A stretch of DNA of 64,000 nucleotides. Origin: Roseovarius dicentrarchi (GTDB lineage Bacteria > Pseudomonadota > Alphaproteobacteria > Rhodobacterales > Rhodobacteraceae). Below, one piece after another: positions 29,284 through 38,422 of this stretch. The first letter of the stretch is position 1; every line of letters starts with the position of its first letter. The notes beneath the pieces are model-generated. The model ran no database searches, had not been told where the DNA came from, and worked only from the letters and a program-made list of their open reading frames with translations. Made by a program: the position numbers and the translations under genes. The stretch covers positions 33,247-97,246 of the forward strand of contig NZ_QNQP01000013.1 in the NCBI RefSeq assembly GCF_003316635.1, read 5' to 3'.

Positions 29284-30729
29284 ATGATCCAGGCTGATCT
29301 GAATATTATCCTGCCCGAGATCGTCATCGCGATCTACGCGATGCTGGCCCTTCTGGCCGCGGTCTATACCATCAAGGACAAGGCGGCGGTCATGCTGATC
29401 TGGCTGACGGCCGGTCTGTTCGTCGCGCTTGCCTTCTGGATCGGGACCACCGGATCCGGAACGCAGACCGCATTTTCCGGCATGTTCATCGACGATGGCT
29501 TTTCCCGCTTTGCCAAGGTGATGATCCTGCTCAGCGCCGCTGCGGTCATGGTCATGGGGCAGGACTACATGGCGCGGCGCGGAATGCTGCGGTTTGAGTA
29601 TCCTATCCTGATCGCGCTTGGCGTGGTCGGCATGATGATGATGGTCAGCGCGGGCGATCTGATGTCGCTCTATATGGGGCTGGAGCTGCAATCGCTGTCG
29701 CTTTATGTCGTTGCGTCGATGCGCCGTGACAGCGTGCGCTCGACCGAGGCGGGCCTGAAATATTTCGTGCTGGGTGCGCTCAGCTCTGGCCTGCTGCTGT
29801 ACGGCGCGTCGCTGGTGTACGGCTATGTCGGCACCACGAATTTCGCCGGAATCATCGAGGCGGCGGACGGGCGCGCGCCGGTCGGGCTGCTGTTCGGTCT
29901 GGTCTTTGTGATGTCGGGACTGGCGTTCAAGGTATCGGCGGTGCCGTTTCACATGTGGACGCCTGACGTCTACGAGGGCGCGCCGACACCGATCACGGCG
30001 TTCTTTGCCACGGCGCCCAAGGTCGCGGCGATGGCGCTGTTCGCGCGGACGCTGTTCGACGCCTTCGGCGGCATCATCACCGACTGGCAGCAGATTCTGG
30101 CCGTGATGAGCGTTCTGTCCATTTTCTGGGGCAGCTTTGCAGCCATCGGGCAGACCGATATCAAGCGGCTGATGGCCTTTTCTTCGATCGCGCATATGGG
30201 CTTTGCCCTGATGGGGCTGGCATCCGGCACGGCGTTTGGCGTGCAGGCCATGCTGATCTATCTGGCGATTTACGTGACGATGAATATCGGCACCTTCGCT
30301 TTTGTTCTGTCGATGCAGCGCGATGGTGTGCCGATCACGGATATCCGCAGTCTGAACCTCTATTCCCGCGCCCATCCCGGCCGGGCGCTGGCGATGCTGG
30401 TGCTGCTGTTCAGCCTCGCCGGGGTGCCGCCGCTGGTCGGCTTCTTCGGCAAGTTCTACGTGCTGCGCGCGGCCTATGATGGCGGCCTTGTCTGGCTGGC
30501 CGTGCTGGGGGTCGTGGGGTCGGTCATCGGCGCGTTTTACTATCTGCGCATCGTTTACTACATGTATTTCGGCGAAGAGGGCGAGGCGCTGGACCCGCCG
30601 GGATCGCTTGTGTTGTGGGGGTTCCTGATGGTGTCGGCGGCAATTATCGGATTGGCGTGGCTGCCGGGTGTGAACCTCTTCGGAATTGAAGGGGCGGCGC
30701 AGGCGGCAGCGGCAACGCTGGTCAACTGA
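29284..30729 (+). CDS. nuoN: NADH-quinone oxidoreductase subunit N
   Basis: NuoN (ND2) is the third antiporter-like subunit. The 481-residue protein shows [20 protein letters not shown] near residue 130, [20 protein letters not shown] near 219, and [17 protein letters not shown] near 300. AAGGAGG precedes the ATG by a few bases. It is the last nuo gene; an intrinsic terminator follows 27 bases after the stop. Confidence 0.97.
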   Translation: MIQADLNIILPEIVIAIYAMLALLAAVYTIKDKAAVMLIWLTAGLFVALAFWIGTTGSGTQTAFSGMFIDDGFSRFAKVMILLSAAAVMVMGQDYMARRGMLRFEYPILIALGVVGMMMMVSAGDLMSLYMGLELQSLSLYVVASMRRDSVRSTEAGLKYFVLGALSSGLLLYGASLVYGYVGTTNFAGIIEAADGRAPVGLLFGLVFVMSGLAFKVSAVPFHMWTPDVYEGAPTPITAFFATAPKVAAMALFARTLFDAFGGIITDWQQILAVMSVLSIFWGSFAAIGQTDIKRLMAFSSIAHMGFALMGLASGTAFGVQAMLIYLAIYVTMNIGTFAFVLSMQRDGVPITDIRSLNLYSRAHPGRALAMLVLLFSLAGVPPLVGFFGKFYVLRAAYDGGLVWLAVLGVVGSVIGAFYYLRIVYYMYFGEEGEALDPPGSLVLWGFLMVSAAIIGLAWLPGVNLFGIEGAAQAAAATLVN

Positions 30730-30756
30730 GTTCGCCTGACAGGTATAGAATAAGGT

Positions 30757-30787
30757 GACGCGCCACACGGCGCGTCGCTTTTGTTTT
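30757..30787 (+). terminator. intrinsic terminator of the nuo operon
   Basis: A perfect 8-bp stem GACGCGCC/GGCGCGTC (30757-30764 and 30769-30776) with loop ACAC is followed by a T-rich tract (CTTTTGTTTTT). It separates nuoN from birA. Confidence 0.88.
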
Positions 30788-30838
30788 TGGGCGGGCCTGT
30801 GGCCCTTATGCGCGCCGCGCGGGAGTATTTGCAGGAAG

Positions 30839-31597
30839 ATGAAAGATCCGGATTGGCCAGAATTGTACGACCGGCGCAGTCTCGCTGAGGTCGATAGCAC
30901 CAACGCAGAAGCGATGCGCCTTGCACCGGATCTGGGCGCGCCGACCTGGATATTTGCCACCCGGCAACTGGCCGGTCGCGGGAGGCGCGGCCGCGCGTGG
31001 AGCGATCCGGCGGGCAATTTTTCCGCGTCGCTTTTGCTGTACCCGAAGGAGGCACCGCAGCAGGCGGCGCTGCGGTCTTTTGTGGCGTCACTGGCGCTGC
31101 ACGATGCGCTGAGCGCGCTGGCGCCCGAGGCGGCGCTTGGTTTGAAATGGCCCAACGACGTGCTGTTGAATGACGGCAAGCTGGCGGGGATCTTGCTGGA
31201 AGGGAGCAGTCTGGCCGGGCGAATGGCGTATCTGGTGATTGGGATCGGTGTGAACCTGATGAACGCACCAGCGCCGGCAGCCGGGGTCGCCGTGCCGCCC
31301 AGGTCGCTGCGCGACGGGGCCGGGGTCAGCGTGACCCCCGAGCGTTTTCTGGCGCATCTGGCCGCGGCGTATGCAAGCCGCGAGGCACAGTTTGTGCGCG
31401 ACGGCTTTGCGCCCATTCGGGCCGACTGGCTGGCACGGGCGGCGCGGCTGGGCGAGCAGGTGACAGCGCGCACCATGCAGGCCGAGATCGTCGGCCGGTT
31501 CGAGACTGTGGACGAGGATGGCAACCTTGTCCTATTTACGGCGGGCGGCAGGCAGGCCATTCCGGCCGCTGACGTGTTTTTTGAGCGGGGCGCATGA
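30839..31597 (+). CDS. birA: biotin--[acetyl-CoA-carboxylase] ligase, monofunctional
   Basis: BirA activates biotin to biotinyl-AMP and attaches it to the carboxylase carrier protein. The protein (252 aa from ATG 30839) shows EVDSTNAEAMR near residue 19, the adenylate loop AGRGRRGRAWSDPAGNFSAS near 44, and WPNDVLLNDGKLAGILLEG near 104 with the conserved lysine. It lacks the N-terminal helix-turn-helix of E. coli BirA, so it is not a repressor. The ATG lies within a motif (30817-30843) that may be a repeated intergenic element, so the exact start is less certain. It overlaps coaX by four bases. Confidence 0.93.
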   Translation: MKDPDWPELYDRRSLAEVDSTNAEAMRLAPDLGAPTWIFATRQLAGRGRRGRAWSDPAGNFSASLLLYPKEAPQQAALRSFVASLALHDALSALAPEAALGLKWPNDVLLNDGKLAGILLEGSSLAGRMAYLVIGIGVNLMNAPAPAAGVAVPPRSLRDGAGVSVTPERFLAHLAAAYASREAQFVRDGFAPIRADWLARAARLGEQVTARTMQAEIVGRFETVDEDGNLVLFTAGGRQAIPAADVFFERGA

Positions 31598-32367
31598 TGC
31601 TGCTGGCGATTGACTGCGGAAATACAAACACCGTCTTTTCGATCTGGAACGGGACGGAGTTTCTGTGCACGTTGCGCACATCCACCCATCACGCGCGGAC
31701 GGCGGACGCCTATTTCACCTGGTACGCGACGCTGGTCAAACATTACGGCATCGACGTGGATATCACCGATGTCATCATATCCTCGACCGTGCCGCGCGTG
31801 GTGTTCAACCTGCGCGTATTCGCCGACCGCTTTTTCGGCTGTCGGCCCCTGGTTGTGGGCAAACCTGAATGTGCGCTGCCGGTCCTGCCGCGCGTGGATG
31901 CCGGTACGCTGGTGGGGCCGGACCGGCTGGTGAATACGGCGGGCGCCTGGGCGCGGCATGGCGGCGATCTGATCGTGGTCGATTTCGGCACGGCCACCAC
32001 CTGCGACGTGGTGGCAACCGACGGCGCCTATGTCGGCGGCGTGATCGCGCCCGGCGTGAACCTCAGCCTTGAGGCACTGCACATGGCCGCCGCCGCGCTG
32101 CCGCATATTGATGTGACAACGCCGCCGCGCGTGATTGGGACCAATACGGTCGATTGCATGCAGTCGGGGGTATACTGGGGCTATATCGGGATGGTTCAGG
32201 GGCTCTGCGCCCAGATCAAGGCCGAATACGGGCGCCCGATGAAGGTGATCGGCACCGGCGGGCTGGCGCCGCTGTTCGCCCAGGGAGCCACCCTTTTTGA
32301 TGAGATAGAAGATGATCTGACGATGCACGGCTTGACCGTGATTCACGACTATAACAAGAAAGGCTAA
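31594..32367 (+). CDS. coaX: type III pantothenate kinase
   Basis: CoaX phosphorylates pantothenate, the first step of coenzyme A synthesis. The 257-residue protein has the ASKHA phosphate-1 motif LLAIDCGNTNTVFSIW at residues 3-18, GPDRLVNTAGAWARHG near 109, the second phosphate loop VVDFGTATTCDVV near 128, and GGVIAPGVNLSLEAL near 149. Its ATG overlaps the birA stop (ATGA), and the RNase J gene starts seven bases after its stop. Both neighbours point to one transcript of housekeeping genes. Confidence 0.95.
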   Translation: MMLLAIDCGNTNTVFSIWNGTEFLCTLRTSTHHARTADAYFTWYATLVKHYGIDVDITDVIISSTVPRVVFNLRVFADRFFGCRPLVVGKPECALPVLPRVDAGTLVGPDRLVNTAGAWARHGGDLIVVDFGTATTCDVVATDGAYVGGVIAPGVNLSLEALHMAAAALPHIDVTTPPRVIGTNTVDCMQSGVYWGYIGMVQGLCAQIKAEYGRPMKVIGTGGLAPLFAQGATLFDEIEDDLTMHGLTVIHDYNKKG

Positions 32368-32373
32368 CGCCGC

Positions 32374-34041
32374 ATGAGCAATGAACGAGTGATCTATCTG
32401 CCCCTTGGGGGGGCGGGTGAAATTGGCATGAACACATATGTTTATGGCTATGGCAAACCCGGCAAGGAAAAGCTGATCCTTGTCGATCTGGGGCTGACCT
32501 TTCCCGATATGGAGACCAGCCCCGGCGTGGACCTGATCCTGCCCGATATTTCGTGGCTGGAGAACCGCAAGCGCGACCTGGAGGCGATTTTCATCACCCA
32601 CGCGCATGAGGATCATGTTGGCGCGATCGCGCATTTCTACGAGCGGCTGGATGCACCGGTCTATGCGCGGGCCTTTACCGGCAACATCGCGCGGCGCAAA
32701 ATGTCGGAACACGGGCATCCCGAAAAGGCCGTGCAGATCGTGCGGCCATGGCCCAAGGTGACCGAAGCCGGGCCTTTCAAGGTTGGGTTCGTGCCGATCT
32801 CGCACTCGATCCCCGAAAGCTCGGGTCTGGTGATCGACACGCCGAAGGGACGGATTGTTCACACCGGCGATTTCAAGATCGATACCGATCCCGGCGTCGG
32901 AGAGCCGTTCGACCACGCAATGTGGGAGGATCTGGGCAAGGATGGCGTTCTGGCGCTGATGTGCGATTCAACCAACGTCTTTTCCGCCCATGAGGGCCGA
33001 TCCGAGGCCACCGTTGGCCCCGAGATCGAGAAGCTGATCGCATCGGCCAAGGGGATGGTTGCGGCCACCACCTTTGCCAGCAACGTCGCCCGCGTCAAAA
33101 CGCTGGCCGAGGCCGGGGAGAGGGCCGGGCGCAGCGTTTGCATGATGGGCCGCGCCATGCGCCGGATGATCGAAGCGGCGGTGGAGACGGGCGTTCTGAC
33201 GGATTTCCCGGCGACGATCAGCCCCGAGGATGCCAAGAACCTGCCGCGTGAAAACCTGATGCTGATCGTGACGGGCAGCCAGGGCGAGCGGCGCGCGGCC
33301 AGCGCGCAACTGGCCAATGGCAAATATCAGGGGCTCAAGCTGAAGGAAGGCGATACATTCCTCTTCTCGTCCAAGACGATCCCCGGAAACGAACGCGGCG
33401 TCATCCGCATCATTAACCAGTTTTCCGAGCTGGGCGTTGATGTCGTGGACGACAGCAGCGGGCGCTATCACGTGTCGGGCCATGCGAATCGGCCCGATAT
33501 CGAAAGGATGCACGAGCTGATCAAACCGCAGATCGTCGTGCCGATGCATGGCGAGCACCGGCATCTGCGCGAGCATGTAAAGATATGCAATGCCAAGGGG
33601 ATACACGGCGTTCTTGCGGTGAATGGCATGATGATCGACCTGACGGCAACGCCGCCAAAAGTGGCCGAGCATGTCGAAACCGGGCGCACCTATCTGGACG
33701 GATCCGTGCAGGTCGGCGCGCTGGACGGTGTGGTGCGTGACCGGATCCGCATGGCCCTGAACGGTCATGTGACGGTTAACATCATTCTGGACGAGGATCA
33801 CGAAAGCCTGGGCGATCCGTGGTGCGAAATCAAGGGCTTGCCGGAAACCGGGACGTCCGATGCACCGCTTCAGGATATTCTGGAAGAGGATCTGAGCCAG
33901 TTTCTGGGCCGGTCCGCGCGCAAACTGCGCGCCGATGACGACAAGCTGGAAGAAGAGCTGCGCCGCATTGCGCGCCAGTCCGCCAACGGCGAAATCGGCA
34001 AGAAGCCCGAGGTGACGGTGATTATCAGCCGCATGACCTGA
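32374..34041 (+). CDS. rnj: ribonuclease J
   Basis: RNase J is a metallo-beta-lactamase-fold exo/endoribonuclease that matures rRNA and degrades mRNA. The 555-residue protein has the metal-binding motif THAHEDHVGAIAHFYE near residue 75, HTGDFKID near 166, CDSTNVFSAHEGRSEATVG near 195 in the beta-CASP part, GSQGERRAASAQLANG near 295, and PMHGEHRHLREHVK near 391. This is the usual single RNase J of alphaproteobacteria. A large hairpin about 100 bp downstream may end the transcript. Confidence 0.95.
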   Translation: MSNERVIYLPLGGAGEIGMNTYVYGYGKPGKEKLILVDLGLTFPDMETSPGVDLILPDISWLENRKRDLEAIFITHAHEDHVGAIAHFYERLDAPVYARAFTGNIARRKMSEHGHPEKAVQIVRPWPKVTEAGPFKVGFVPISHSIPESSGLVIDTPKGRIVHTGDFKIDTDPGVGEPFDHAMWEDLGKDGVLALMCDSTNVFSAHEGRSEATVGPEIEKLIASAKGMVAATTFASNVARVKTLAEAGERAGRSVCMMGRAMRRMIEAAVETGVLTDFPATISPEDAKNLPRENLMLIVTGSQGERRAASAQLANGKYQGLKLKEGDTFLFSSKTIPGNERGVIRIINQFSELGVDVVDDSSGRYHVSGHANRPDIERMHELIKPQIVVPMHGEHRHLREHVKICNAKGIHGVLAVNGMMIDLTATPPKVAEHVETGRTYLDGSVQVGALDGVVRDRIRMALNGHVTVNIILDEDHESLGDPWCEIKGLPETGTSDAPLQDILEEDLSQFLGRSARKLRADDDKLEEELRRIARQSANGEIGKKPEVTVIISRMT

Positions 34042-34384
34042 GGCGCGGTCACGGACACGCCCGAATGGCGGCCCGATGGCGTGGATCATGAAATTGTCAT
34101 CCATGCGATTGCGATTCGGCCCTGATATCGAAGTAGTAGAGCCGGGGAACAGCATGTTCTCCGGCTCTTTCAGAATAGGGAAAATGCCGCCAGATCAACA
34201 CCGTTTGTCATCTTGTCACGGGCAGGGAACGCTTCGGTGCCTCATGGGTTGACCTACCTTGGGGTCTGCATCGCCTCGCGCGCGGCGGATTTCTTTTTAT
34301 GGCATTTGCCGGGCAGGGAGTATCTCTGCTACCTTGGCCAGGCTTTGCGCGCCAATGGCGCATCCGATTTGAAGGAGTACGATC
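34042..34384. other. intergenic region between rnj and catalase
   Basis: This 343-bp gap has a strong 14-bp hairpin (34138-34168) in its left part. Its right part is the catalase leader, which contains a small perfect inverted repeat GCGCC-AAT-GGCGC. A poor promoter-like pair TTGCCG/TACCTT (34306/34330, 18-bp spacing) precedes the AAGGAG ribosome site at 34371-34376. I see no coding frame. No clear OxyR site was found by eye. Confidence 0.6.
34138..34170 (+). terminator. hairpin terminator after rnj
   Basis: Arms 34138-34151 and 34155-34168 pair over 14 bp with one G-T wobble and a three-base loop, followed by only TT. A strong hairpin but a weak T-tract, so it could also stabilise the mRNA 3' end. 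Confidence 0.6.
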
Positions 34385-35839
34385 ATGACAAACAAGACGG
34401 GCAAGCCCACCACGACCGATGCGGGAATTCCGGTCGCAAGCGATGAGCATTCGCTGACGGTTGGCCGCGACGGCCCGATCGTGCTGCACGATCACTATTT
34501 GATCGAACAGATGGCGCAGTTCAACCGCGAGCGTATCGTGGAGCGCCAGCCGCACGCCAAGGGTGGCGGCGCATTCGGTCATTTTCAGGTGACGCAGGAC
34601 GTCAGCAAATATACCAGCGCGGCGGTGTTTCAGCCCGGTGTCAAGACGGACACGCTGATCCGGTTTTCAACCGTTGCCGGCGAAAGCGGCAGCCCCGACA
34701 CATGGCGCGACCCGCGCGGCTTTTCGTTGAAGTTTTATACCAGCGAAGGCAATTACGACATGGTCGGAAACAACACTCCGGTCTTTTTCGTGCGCGATCC
34801 GCTGAAGTTCCAGCACTTTATCCGCTCACAGAAGCGGCGCGCGGATAACGGGCTGCGCGATCATGACATGCAGTGGGATTTCTGGACGCTGTCACCGGAA
34901 ACCGCGCATCAGGTGACGTGGTTGATGGGTGATCGCGGCATTCCGAAAACGTGGCGCAACATGGATGGTTTTTCCAGCCACACCTATATGTGGGTCAATT
35001 CCGAGGGCGAGAAGTTCTGGGTCAAATACCACTTCAAGACCGATCAGGGCAATGATTTCCTGACGCAGGCCGAGGCCGACAAGATGGCTGGCGAGGACGG
35101 CGATTATCACCGCCGCGATCTGTTCAACGCGATCAAGGAGGGGAATTTCCCCAGCTGGACGCTGCATATGCAGATCATGCCGTTTGAAGAGGCAAAGACC
35201 TACCATTACAACCCCTTCGATCTGACCAAGGTGTGGCCGCATTCCGACTACCCGCTGATCGAGGTGGGCAAGCTGACGCTGGACCGCAACCCGACCGATT
35301 TCCACACCGAGATCGAGCAGGCCGCGTTCGAGCCGAACAATCTGGTGCGCGGCATTGGCCTCAGCCCGGACAAGATGCTGCTGGGCCGCGTTTTTGCCTA
35401 TGCGGATGCGCATCGCGCGCGGCTGGGTGCGAACTACAAGCAGATCCCGGTCAACCGCCCGCAATCGCCCGTCCACAGCTATAGCAAGGATGGTGCGATG
35501 CGTGTCGATAACGTGTCCGACCCGGTTTATGCGCCCAACTCTTATGGCGGCCCTGCGGCCGATCCGTCGCTCACGGATGAGGCGGATATGTGGTATGCCG
35601 ACGGTGACATGGTGCGCCAGGCCTACACATTGCGCGAGGACGATGACGACTGGGGGCAGGCGGGTATGCTGGTCCGCGATGTGATGGACGATGCCGCCCG
35701 TGACCGGCTGGTTGACAACATCGTTGGCCACCTCAAGGGCGGCGTGTCCGATGCCGTGCTGGAACGCGCGTTCGACTACTGGCGCAACGTTGACAAGACG
35801 TTGGGCGACCGCGTTGAAAAGGGCGTCAGGGGCAGCTGA
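34385..35839 (+). CDS. katA: haem catalase, small-subunit clade
   Basis: The 484-residue enzyme degrades hydrogen peroxide. It has the distal histidine H57 in [16 protein letters not shown], the catalytic Asn130 in [15 protein letters not shown], and the haem-ligand tyrosine Y339 in [14 protein letters not shown]. The length is that of small-subunit (clade 3) catalases. No signal peptide, so cytoplasmic. AAGGAG lies eight bases before the ATG. A strong terminator follows, so it is monocistronic. Confidence 0.96.
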   Translation: MTNKTGKPTTTDAGIPVASDEHSLTVGRDGPIVLHDHYLIEQMAQFNRERIVERQPHAKGGGAFGHFQVTQDVSKYTSAAVFQPGVKTDTLIRFSTVAGESGSPDTWRDPRGFSLKFYTSEGNYDMVGNNTPVFFVRDPLKFQHFIRSQKRRADNGLRDHDMQWDFWTLSPETAHQVTWLMGDRGIPKTWRNMDGFSSHTYMWVNSEGEKFWVKYHFKTDQGNDFLTQAEADKMAGEDGDYHRRDLFNAIKEGNFPSWTLHMQIMPFEEAKTYHYNPFDLTKVWPHSDYPLIEVGKLTLDRNPTDFHTEIEQAAFEPNNLVRGIGLSPDKMLLGRVFAYADAHRARLGANYKQIPVNRPQSPVHSYSKDGAMRVDNVSDPVYAPNSYGGPAADPSLTDEADMWYADGDMVRQAYTLREDDDDWGQAGMLVRDVMDDAARDRLVDNIVGHLKGGVSDAVLERAFDYWRNVDKTLGDRVEKGVRGS

Positions 35840-35863
35840 TATCTGTCTATGGCGTTTGACATC

Positions 35864-35900
35864 TGCCCTTGTGATCTGGCGATCGCAAGGGCATTTTTTT
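35864..35900 (+). terminator. intrinsic terminator of katA
   Basis: Perfect 8-bp arms TGCCCTTG (35864-35871) and CAAGGGCA (35886-35893), a 14-base loop, then seven T residues. Confidence 0.9.
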
Positions 35901-35951
35901 GGCAAGGCTGCCCAAGATGCGCTGCGACAGATGTGTTCCGCTATGGGCGCC

Positions 35952-36440
35952 TTAGTGGCCTGGCTCGTCCAGATCGCCGTGAATCGCGAATTGCTCAAGC
36001 CCGGCGGCCTGCGCCTCGATCATGCGGTAGCTTTCCCTGACGCCTGATGCGGTCAGCTCGCGCGTCACGGTCAGCAGGGTGTTGGCGTCGTGTTCGTCGC
36101 ACAGGTCCGTCATTTGCGACAACTCCTCCAGCGCGACGTTGCGGGCCAGGTCCACCGATGGCGCGCCGTAGATATCGACGAAATGCCGGGCCAGCCGGTC
36201 GGCCAGCGCCTCTATCTCGGACGGCTCTATTTGTGTGACGGCGACGAAGGTGGTTCGGCCAAATGTCTCGCAACCCAGCCAGCCATTGGTGAATGCCTGC
36301 CGCGCCTTGCCGGTCAGGTCGGCCTCGGACCAGTTGGAGAACTCGAACCCGCCGGAAATGCACCACTCGCCAGTGCGGGCGGGGTTGTGGAACACGCGGG
36401 TGTCGCTTTCGTCGAAATGTATGGCGCGGGCAAGTTTCAT
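35952..36440 (-). CDS. DUF6505-type protein of the formate dehydrogenase locus
   Basis: The 162-residue cytoplasmic protein starts MKLARAIHFDESDTRVFHNP and contains GEWCISGGFEFSNWSEADLT near residue 25 and FGRTTFVAVTQIEPSEIEAL near 60. Its C-terminal half is acidic and helical. It matches my recollection of DUF6505, a family found with Mrp and DUF6494 genes beside formate dehydrogenases. No catalytic motif is obvious. The start overlaps the end of the ligase-fold gene by four bases (ATGA), and it is the last gene of the leftward operon. Confidence 0.75.
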   Translation of the reverse strand: MKLARAIHFDESDTRVFHNPARTGEWCISGGFEFSNWSEADLTGKARQAFTNGWLGCETFGRTTFVAVTQIEPSEIEALADRLARHFVDIYGAPSVDLARNVALEELSQMTDLCDEHDANTLLTVTRELTASGVRESYRMIEAQAAGLEQFAIHGDLDEPGH

Positions 36441-37141
36441 GCAGGCTCCGTCAGCAGGGCGGTGAGGGGGATCAGCTGCGTTGCCTCCCCGGATTTCAGC
36501 AGCAGGCCCAGATGTTCATCCAGGCCGGTGAAGATGCCGCGATGCCCGGCCACGTCGATTTCAGCGTCGCGGTTATGGGCCAGCTCCAGCCAGACGCGGT
36601 GCAGCCGGGCGGTGCCATCGTCCGTCCAATCGTTGAGCTGGACCAGCGTGTGACGCACCCACGCCTCCAGCAGGGTGGCCGGGTCCACCTCGCCGCAGCC
36701 TTCGGCATATAGCGCGGTGATGCCCGGTGTCAGGCCGGTGTCCTGCGATGGGGGCCAAAGGTCCAGCGACAGACCGATGACCAGCCACGCAGGCACGGCG
36801 TCCGGATCCCTATCCGCGGCAGCAATTTTCAGATCGCCGCAATGGCCGCCATTGACGTAGATTTCGCCGCCCCAGCCCAGATGCACCGCCACTTCGGGCG
36901 GTGCCAGCGCGCCAAGCGCATGCTGGAACGAGGCGCCGCAGAGCGGCAGCATCGCGGCGGCATCGCGCAACGGGATTTCGGGGGCAAAGACGATGGCCGC
37001 GCGCAGCCGGTCATGGCCCAGATCATAGGTCACCAGCCCCGCGTCGCACACATCCCGCGCCTGCGCGCAGGCCAGCGCGAAGGGGTCCGCCCCCTTCGCA
37101 TCAAGCCCGGTGAACAGCGGTGGGAAGGCAGGCGGCGTCAT
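36437..37141 (-). CDS. biotin/lipoate ligase-fold protein (DUF4444 type), probably not a ligase
   Basis: The 234-residue protein has a fold pattern like biotin/lipoate protein ligases, with VAVHLGWGGEIYVNGGHCGD near residue 84 aligning to the WPND...NDGKLAG segment of the true BirA at 30.8 kb. The catalytic lysine position is His here, and the GRGRRGR adenylate loop is absent. C-terminal residues (about 150-234) form an extra domain (RGIFTGLDEHLGLLLKSGEA) like the BirA C-terminal barrel. It overlaps its neighbours on both sides by four bases. Role unknown; a binding or scaffold role in Fdh maturation is inference. Confidence 0.75.
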   Translation of the reverse strand: MTPPAFPPLFTGLDAKGADPFALACAQARDVCDAGLVTYDLGHDRLRAAIVFAPEIPLRDAAAMLPLCGASFQHALGALAPPEVAVHLGWGGEIYVNGGHCGDLKIAAADRDPDAVPAWLVIGLSLDLWPPSQDTGLTPGITALYAEGCGEVDPATLLEAWVRHTLVQLNDWTDDGTARLHRVWLELAHNRDAEIDVAGHRGIFTGLDEHLGLLLKSGEATQLIPLTALLTEPA

Positions 37142-38205
37142 GCGTGGCCAAGCGCGATCAGCTGCTGCGCGACCGAGCGGAAGCCTGCGGCCTGCGCGCT
37201 GTCCGGCGCCGACACCACGATGGGCGCGCCGCCATCGGCGGCCAGCCGGATATCCAGATGCAGCGGGATTTCCGCCAAGAGTGGCACGCCCAGCTTCGCA
37301 GCCTCGGCGGCGACACCGCCATGGCCGAACGTGTGTTCCTCATGCCCGCATTGCGAGCAGATATGCGTCGACATATTCTCGATCATGCCGATGATCGGCG
37401 TGCCCAGCTGGTTGAACATGTCGATCCCCTTGCGCGCGTCCAGCAGCGCCACGTCCTGCGGGGTGGAGACGATGATCGCGCCCTCAAGCTGCGCCTTCTG
37501 CGCCAGCGTCATCTGCACGTCGCCGGTGCCGGGCGGCAGATCCACGATCAGCACGTCCAGCGCGCCCCATTGGACCTGGTTCAGCATCTGCTGCAAGGCG
37601 CCCATCAGCATCGGGCCGCGCCAGACAACGGCCTGATCCTCGTTCGCCATCAGGCCAAGCGACATCATCGTGACGCCGTAATTGCGCATCGGCAGGATCG
37701 TCTTGCCATCGGGGGAGGAGGGTCGGCCCGTCACGCCCAGCATGCGCGGCTGCGAGGGGCCGTAAACATCGGCGTCCAGCAGGCCGACGCGCCGCCCTTC
37801 GGCGGCCAGCGCGCAGGCCAGATTGGCCGAAACGGTGGATTTGCCCACGCCGCCCTTGCCCGATGCAATGGCGATGATGCGGTCCACGCCGGGTATTTTC
37901 TGCGGGCCTTTCGGCTCGGCGGGGCGGTTCAGCTTCAGGTCGGGCGGCGGGGTAGGGCTGCTGTGGGCGGTCATCACGACCGACAGCTTTTCAACGCCGG
38001 GTAGGGCGCCGACCTTGGCCTCGACCTCGTCCTTCAGTTTGCCATAGGCGGCGGCATGGCTACCGCTGACCTCCAGCACGAAGCGCACGGCGCCGTCCTG
38101 AACCGTCAGTGCCTTGACCAGACCGGCATCGACCAGCGGCGCGCCACTGACCGGATCGGTCAGGGTTTGCAGCGCCGCCAGCACCTGTTCGCGCGCAAGC
38201 GTCAT
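37138..38205 (-). CDS. apbC: Mrp/NBP35-family ATPase, iron-sulfur cluster carrier
   Basis: Mrp/ApbC proteins bind and transfer [4Fe-4S] clusters with ATP hydrolysis. The 355-residue protein has an N-terminal MIP18-like domain (residues 1-85), a Pro-rich linker, then a deviant Walker A IAIASGKGGVGKSTVSANLA near 112. LLDADVYGPSQPRMLG follows near 139, DVLIVDLPPGTGDVQMT near 210, and the cluster-binding CX2C in HICSQCGHEEHTFG near 280. Located in the Fdh accessory operon, it may serve the many [4Fe-4S] proteins there, though a single genome copy would also serve the whole cell. Confidence 0.93.
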   Translation of the reverse strand: MTLAREQVLAALQTLTDPVSGAPLVDAGLVKALTVQDGAVRFVLEVSGSHAAAYGKLKDEVEAKVGALPGVEKLSVVMTAHSSPTPPPDLKLNRPAEPKGPQKIPGVDRIIAIASGKGGVGKSTVSANLACALAAEGRRVGLLDADVYGPSQPRMLGVTGRPSSPDGKTILPMRNYGVTMMSLGLMANEDQAVVWRGPMLMGALQQMLNQVQWGALDVLIVDLPPGTGDVQMTLAQKAQLEGAIIVSTPQDVALLDARKGIDMFNQLGTPIIGMIENMSTHICSQCGHEEHTFGHGGVAAEAAKLGVPLLAEIPLHLDIRLAADGGAPIVVSAPDSAQAAGFRSVAQQLIALGHA

Positions 38206-38212
38206 GTCCGGC

Positions 38213-38401
38213 TCAGCCCTTGATCGTGCCGGTCACGACATGCTCCAGATCGACACCATCGACGGTCAGCACCATCCTGGCCTCGAACTGTTTGCCTTCG
38301 GTGCCTTCGGCATCGCGGAACGCCTCTTCGATGGCCTGCTGCGAGGTCACGCCGACCTGCTTGAGGAATTTGCGCATCGACATGTTGAAATCTTCGCTCA
38401 T
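38213..38401 (-). CDS. DUF6494-type small protein
   Basis: The 62-residue protein MSEDFNMSMRKFLKQVGVTS and following shows a helix-turn pattern and a short beta-hairpin (ARMVLTVDGVDLEHVVTGTI). It matches DUF6494 in size and context as I remember it. GGAG lies seven bases upstream of ATG 38401, so I drop four upstream residues. It lies between the poly-ferredoxin and Mrp genes with close spacing. Function unknown. Confidence 0.78.
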   Translation of the reverse strand: MSEDFNMSMRKFLKQVGVTSQQAIEEAFRDAEGTEGKQFEARMVLTVDGVDLEHVVTGTIKG

Positions 38402-38422
38402 TTTAGTCTCCAATCCTGGGGT

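Noticed and set aside
29179..32916. Open frame of more than 1200 codons on the minus strand opposite nuoN, birA, coaX and rnj
   Set aside because: High GC content keeps antisense frames open. The plus strand encodes four clear protein families here, and the antisense product has no family pattern and is rich in Arg/His/Gln.
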